Origin: Candidatus Pristimantibacillus lignocellulolyticus
GTDB taxonomy: Bacteria; Bacillota; Bacilli; Paenibacillales; Paenibacillaceae
Direction of reading: 5' to 3'
Length of the DNA stretch: 64,000 nucleotides
NCBI GenBank assembly: GCA_023639215.1
Contig: CP097899.1
Coordinates: 1,907,501 to 1,971,500 of the forward strand
Shown here piece after piece: positions 63,690 through 64,000 of this stretch; position 1 is the stretch's first letter, and each line of letters begins with the position of its first letter. Under the pieces are notes generated by a model. The model searched no databases. It worked only from the letters and a program-made list of their open reading frames with translations, and had not been told where the DNA came from. Made by a program: the position numbers and the translations under genes.

Positions 63690-63719
63690 AAGCAAGCACT
63701 CAATGTGCTTGCTTTTTTT
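63688..63719 (+). terminator. Terminator of the unknown gene
   Basis: The stem aaagcaagcac/gtgcttgcttt around tcaat, followed by T residues, starts at the stop codon of the unknown gene. Confidence 0.93.
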
Positions 63720-63727
63720 ATCCCCCC

Positions 63728-63991
63728 ATGTATCAGATAAAATTTTTTGACGAAATAGACCACGTCTCTCTCAAATGCAAAAATGTCCCCATAGATGATA
63801 TGGCAACAAATGAAAACAAATTGAAACACAATTAAAAACAATGGAAGTTTATTAACATAGATGAAAGAGAACGGGAAATGTGTAAAAAATTTTCGGTATT
63901 GTTGGAAGAAGCTCTTACACTAAATGCAGAAATAAAAACAACTGAAGCACGTTCAAAAATGGAAGAAGCAAAGGGATTAAAACAGTCTTAG
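63728..63991 (+). pseudogene. Possible broken small ORF
   Basis: One frame reads MYQIKFFDEIDHVSLKCKN to KLKHN, a stop (TAA near 63830), then in the same frame KQWKFINIDEREREMCKKF and a Lys/Glu-rich helical end at 63991. No ribosome site precedes the ATG at 63728. It could be a decayed phage gene split by one stop codon, or chance. No family is recognised. Confidence 0.35.
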
Positions 63992-64000
63992 AACTTTCGT

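Overview
The window is a low-GC Firmicutes (Bacillales) chromosome. The order disA-pssA-small reverse-strand gene-PIN/TRAM-ispD-ispF-gltX-cysE-cysS, the Cys4-type S14 and L33, and the CtsR/McsA/McsB/ClpC operon point to a Paenibacillus-like member of Paenibacillaceae. This is inferred from gene order and protein resemblance, not from a database search.

Layout. 1-2577: 3' part of a 23S rRNA gene, 5S rRNA and terminator. 2.6-3.95 kb: gene-free, with a palindromic repeat, short tandem repeats and AT-rich DNA. 3.9-8.6 kb: ctsR-mcsA-mcsB-clpC with a promoter and CtsR operator. 8.8-15.4 kb: radA, disA, pssA, a small reverse-strand gene, a PIN/TRAM membrane protein, ispD and ispF. 15.7-23.5 kb: gltX, a cysteine T-box leader, cysE, cysS, mrnC, rlmB-like, yacP and sigH, separated by many interspersed repeats. 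23.7-40.4 kb: rpmG-secE-nusG, rplKA, rplJL, a YbxB methyltransferase, rpoBC and rpsL-rpsG-fusA-tuf. 40.5-43.6 kb: a three-gene ABC transporter (TrpXYZ-like) between tuf and rpsJ. 43.8-59.1 kb: complete S10-spc-alpha supercluster rpsJ to rplQ, including secY, adk, map, a KOW protein, infA and rpoA. 59.4-61.6 kb: truA, then rplM-rpsI. 61.7-64 kb: phage-derived debris (broken integrase, DnaB fragment, HNH fragment) plus one intact unknown membrane-anchored gene.

The genes are mostly the core machinery of transcription, translation, protein quality control and aminoacyl-tRNA supply. Control elements visible in the sequence include a CtsR box, a T-box with a UGC specifier, an L10-type leader, a probable L13 leader and many intrinsic terminators.

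Two observations stand out. First, a family of roughly 150-210 bp intergenic palindromic elements (at least eight copies plus truncated or collapsed remnants) shares an internal core, while its terminal arms differ in sequence from copy to copy yet stay self-complementary. One truncated copy supplies the ribosome-binding site of radA, and another supplies the last codons and stop of mrnC. Second, ribosomal protein S12 has Arg at residue 56 and Ala at residue 104, positions that correspond to the classical streptomycin-resistance sites.
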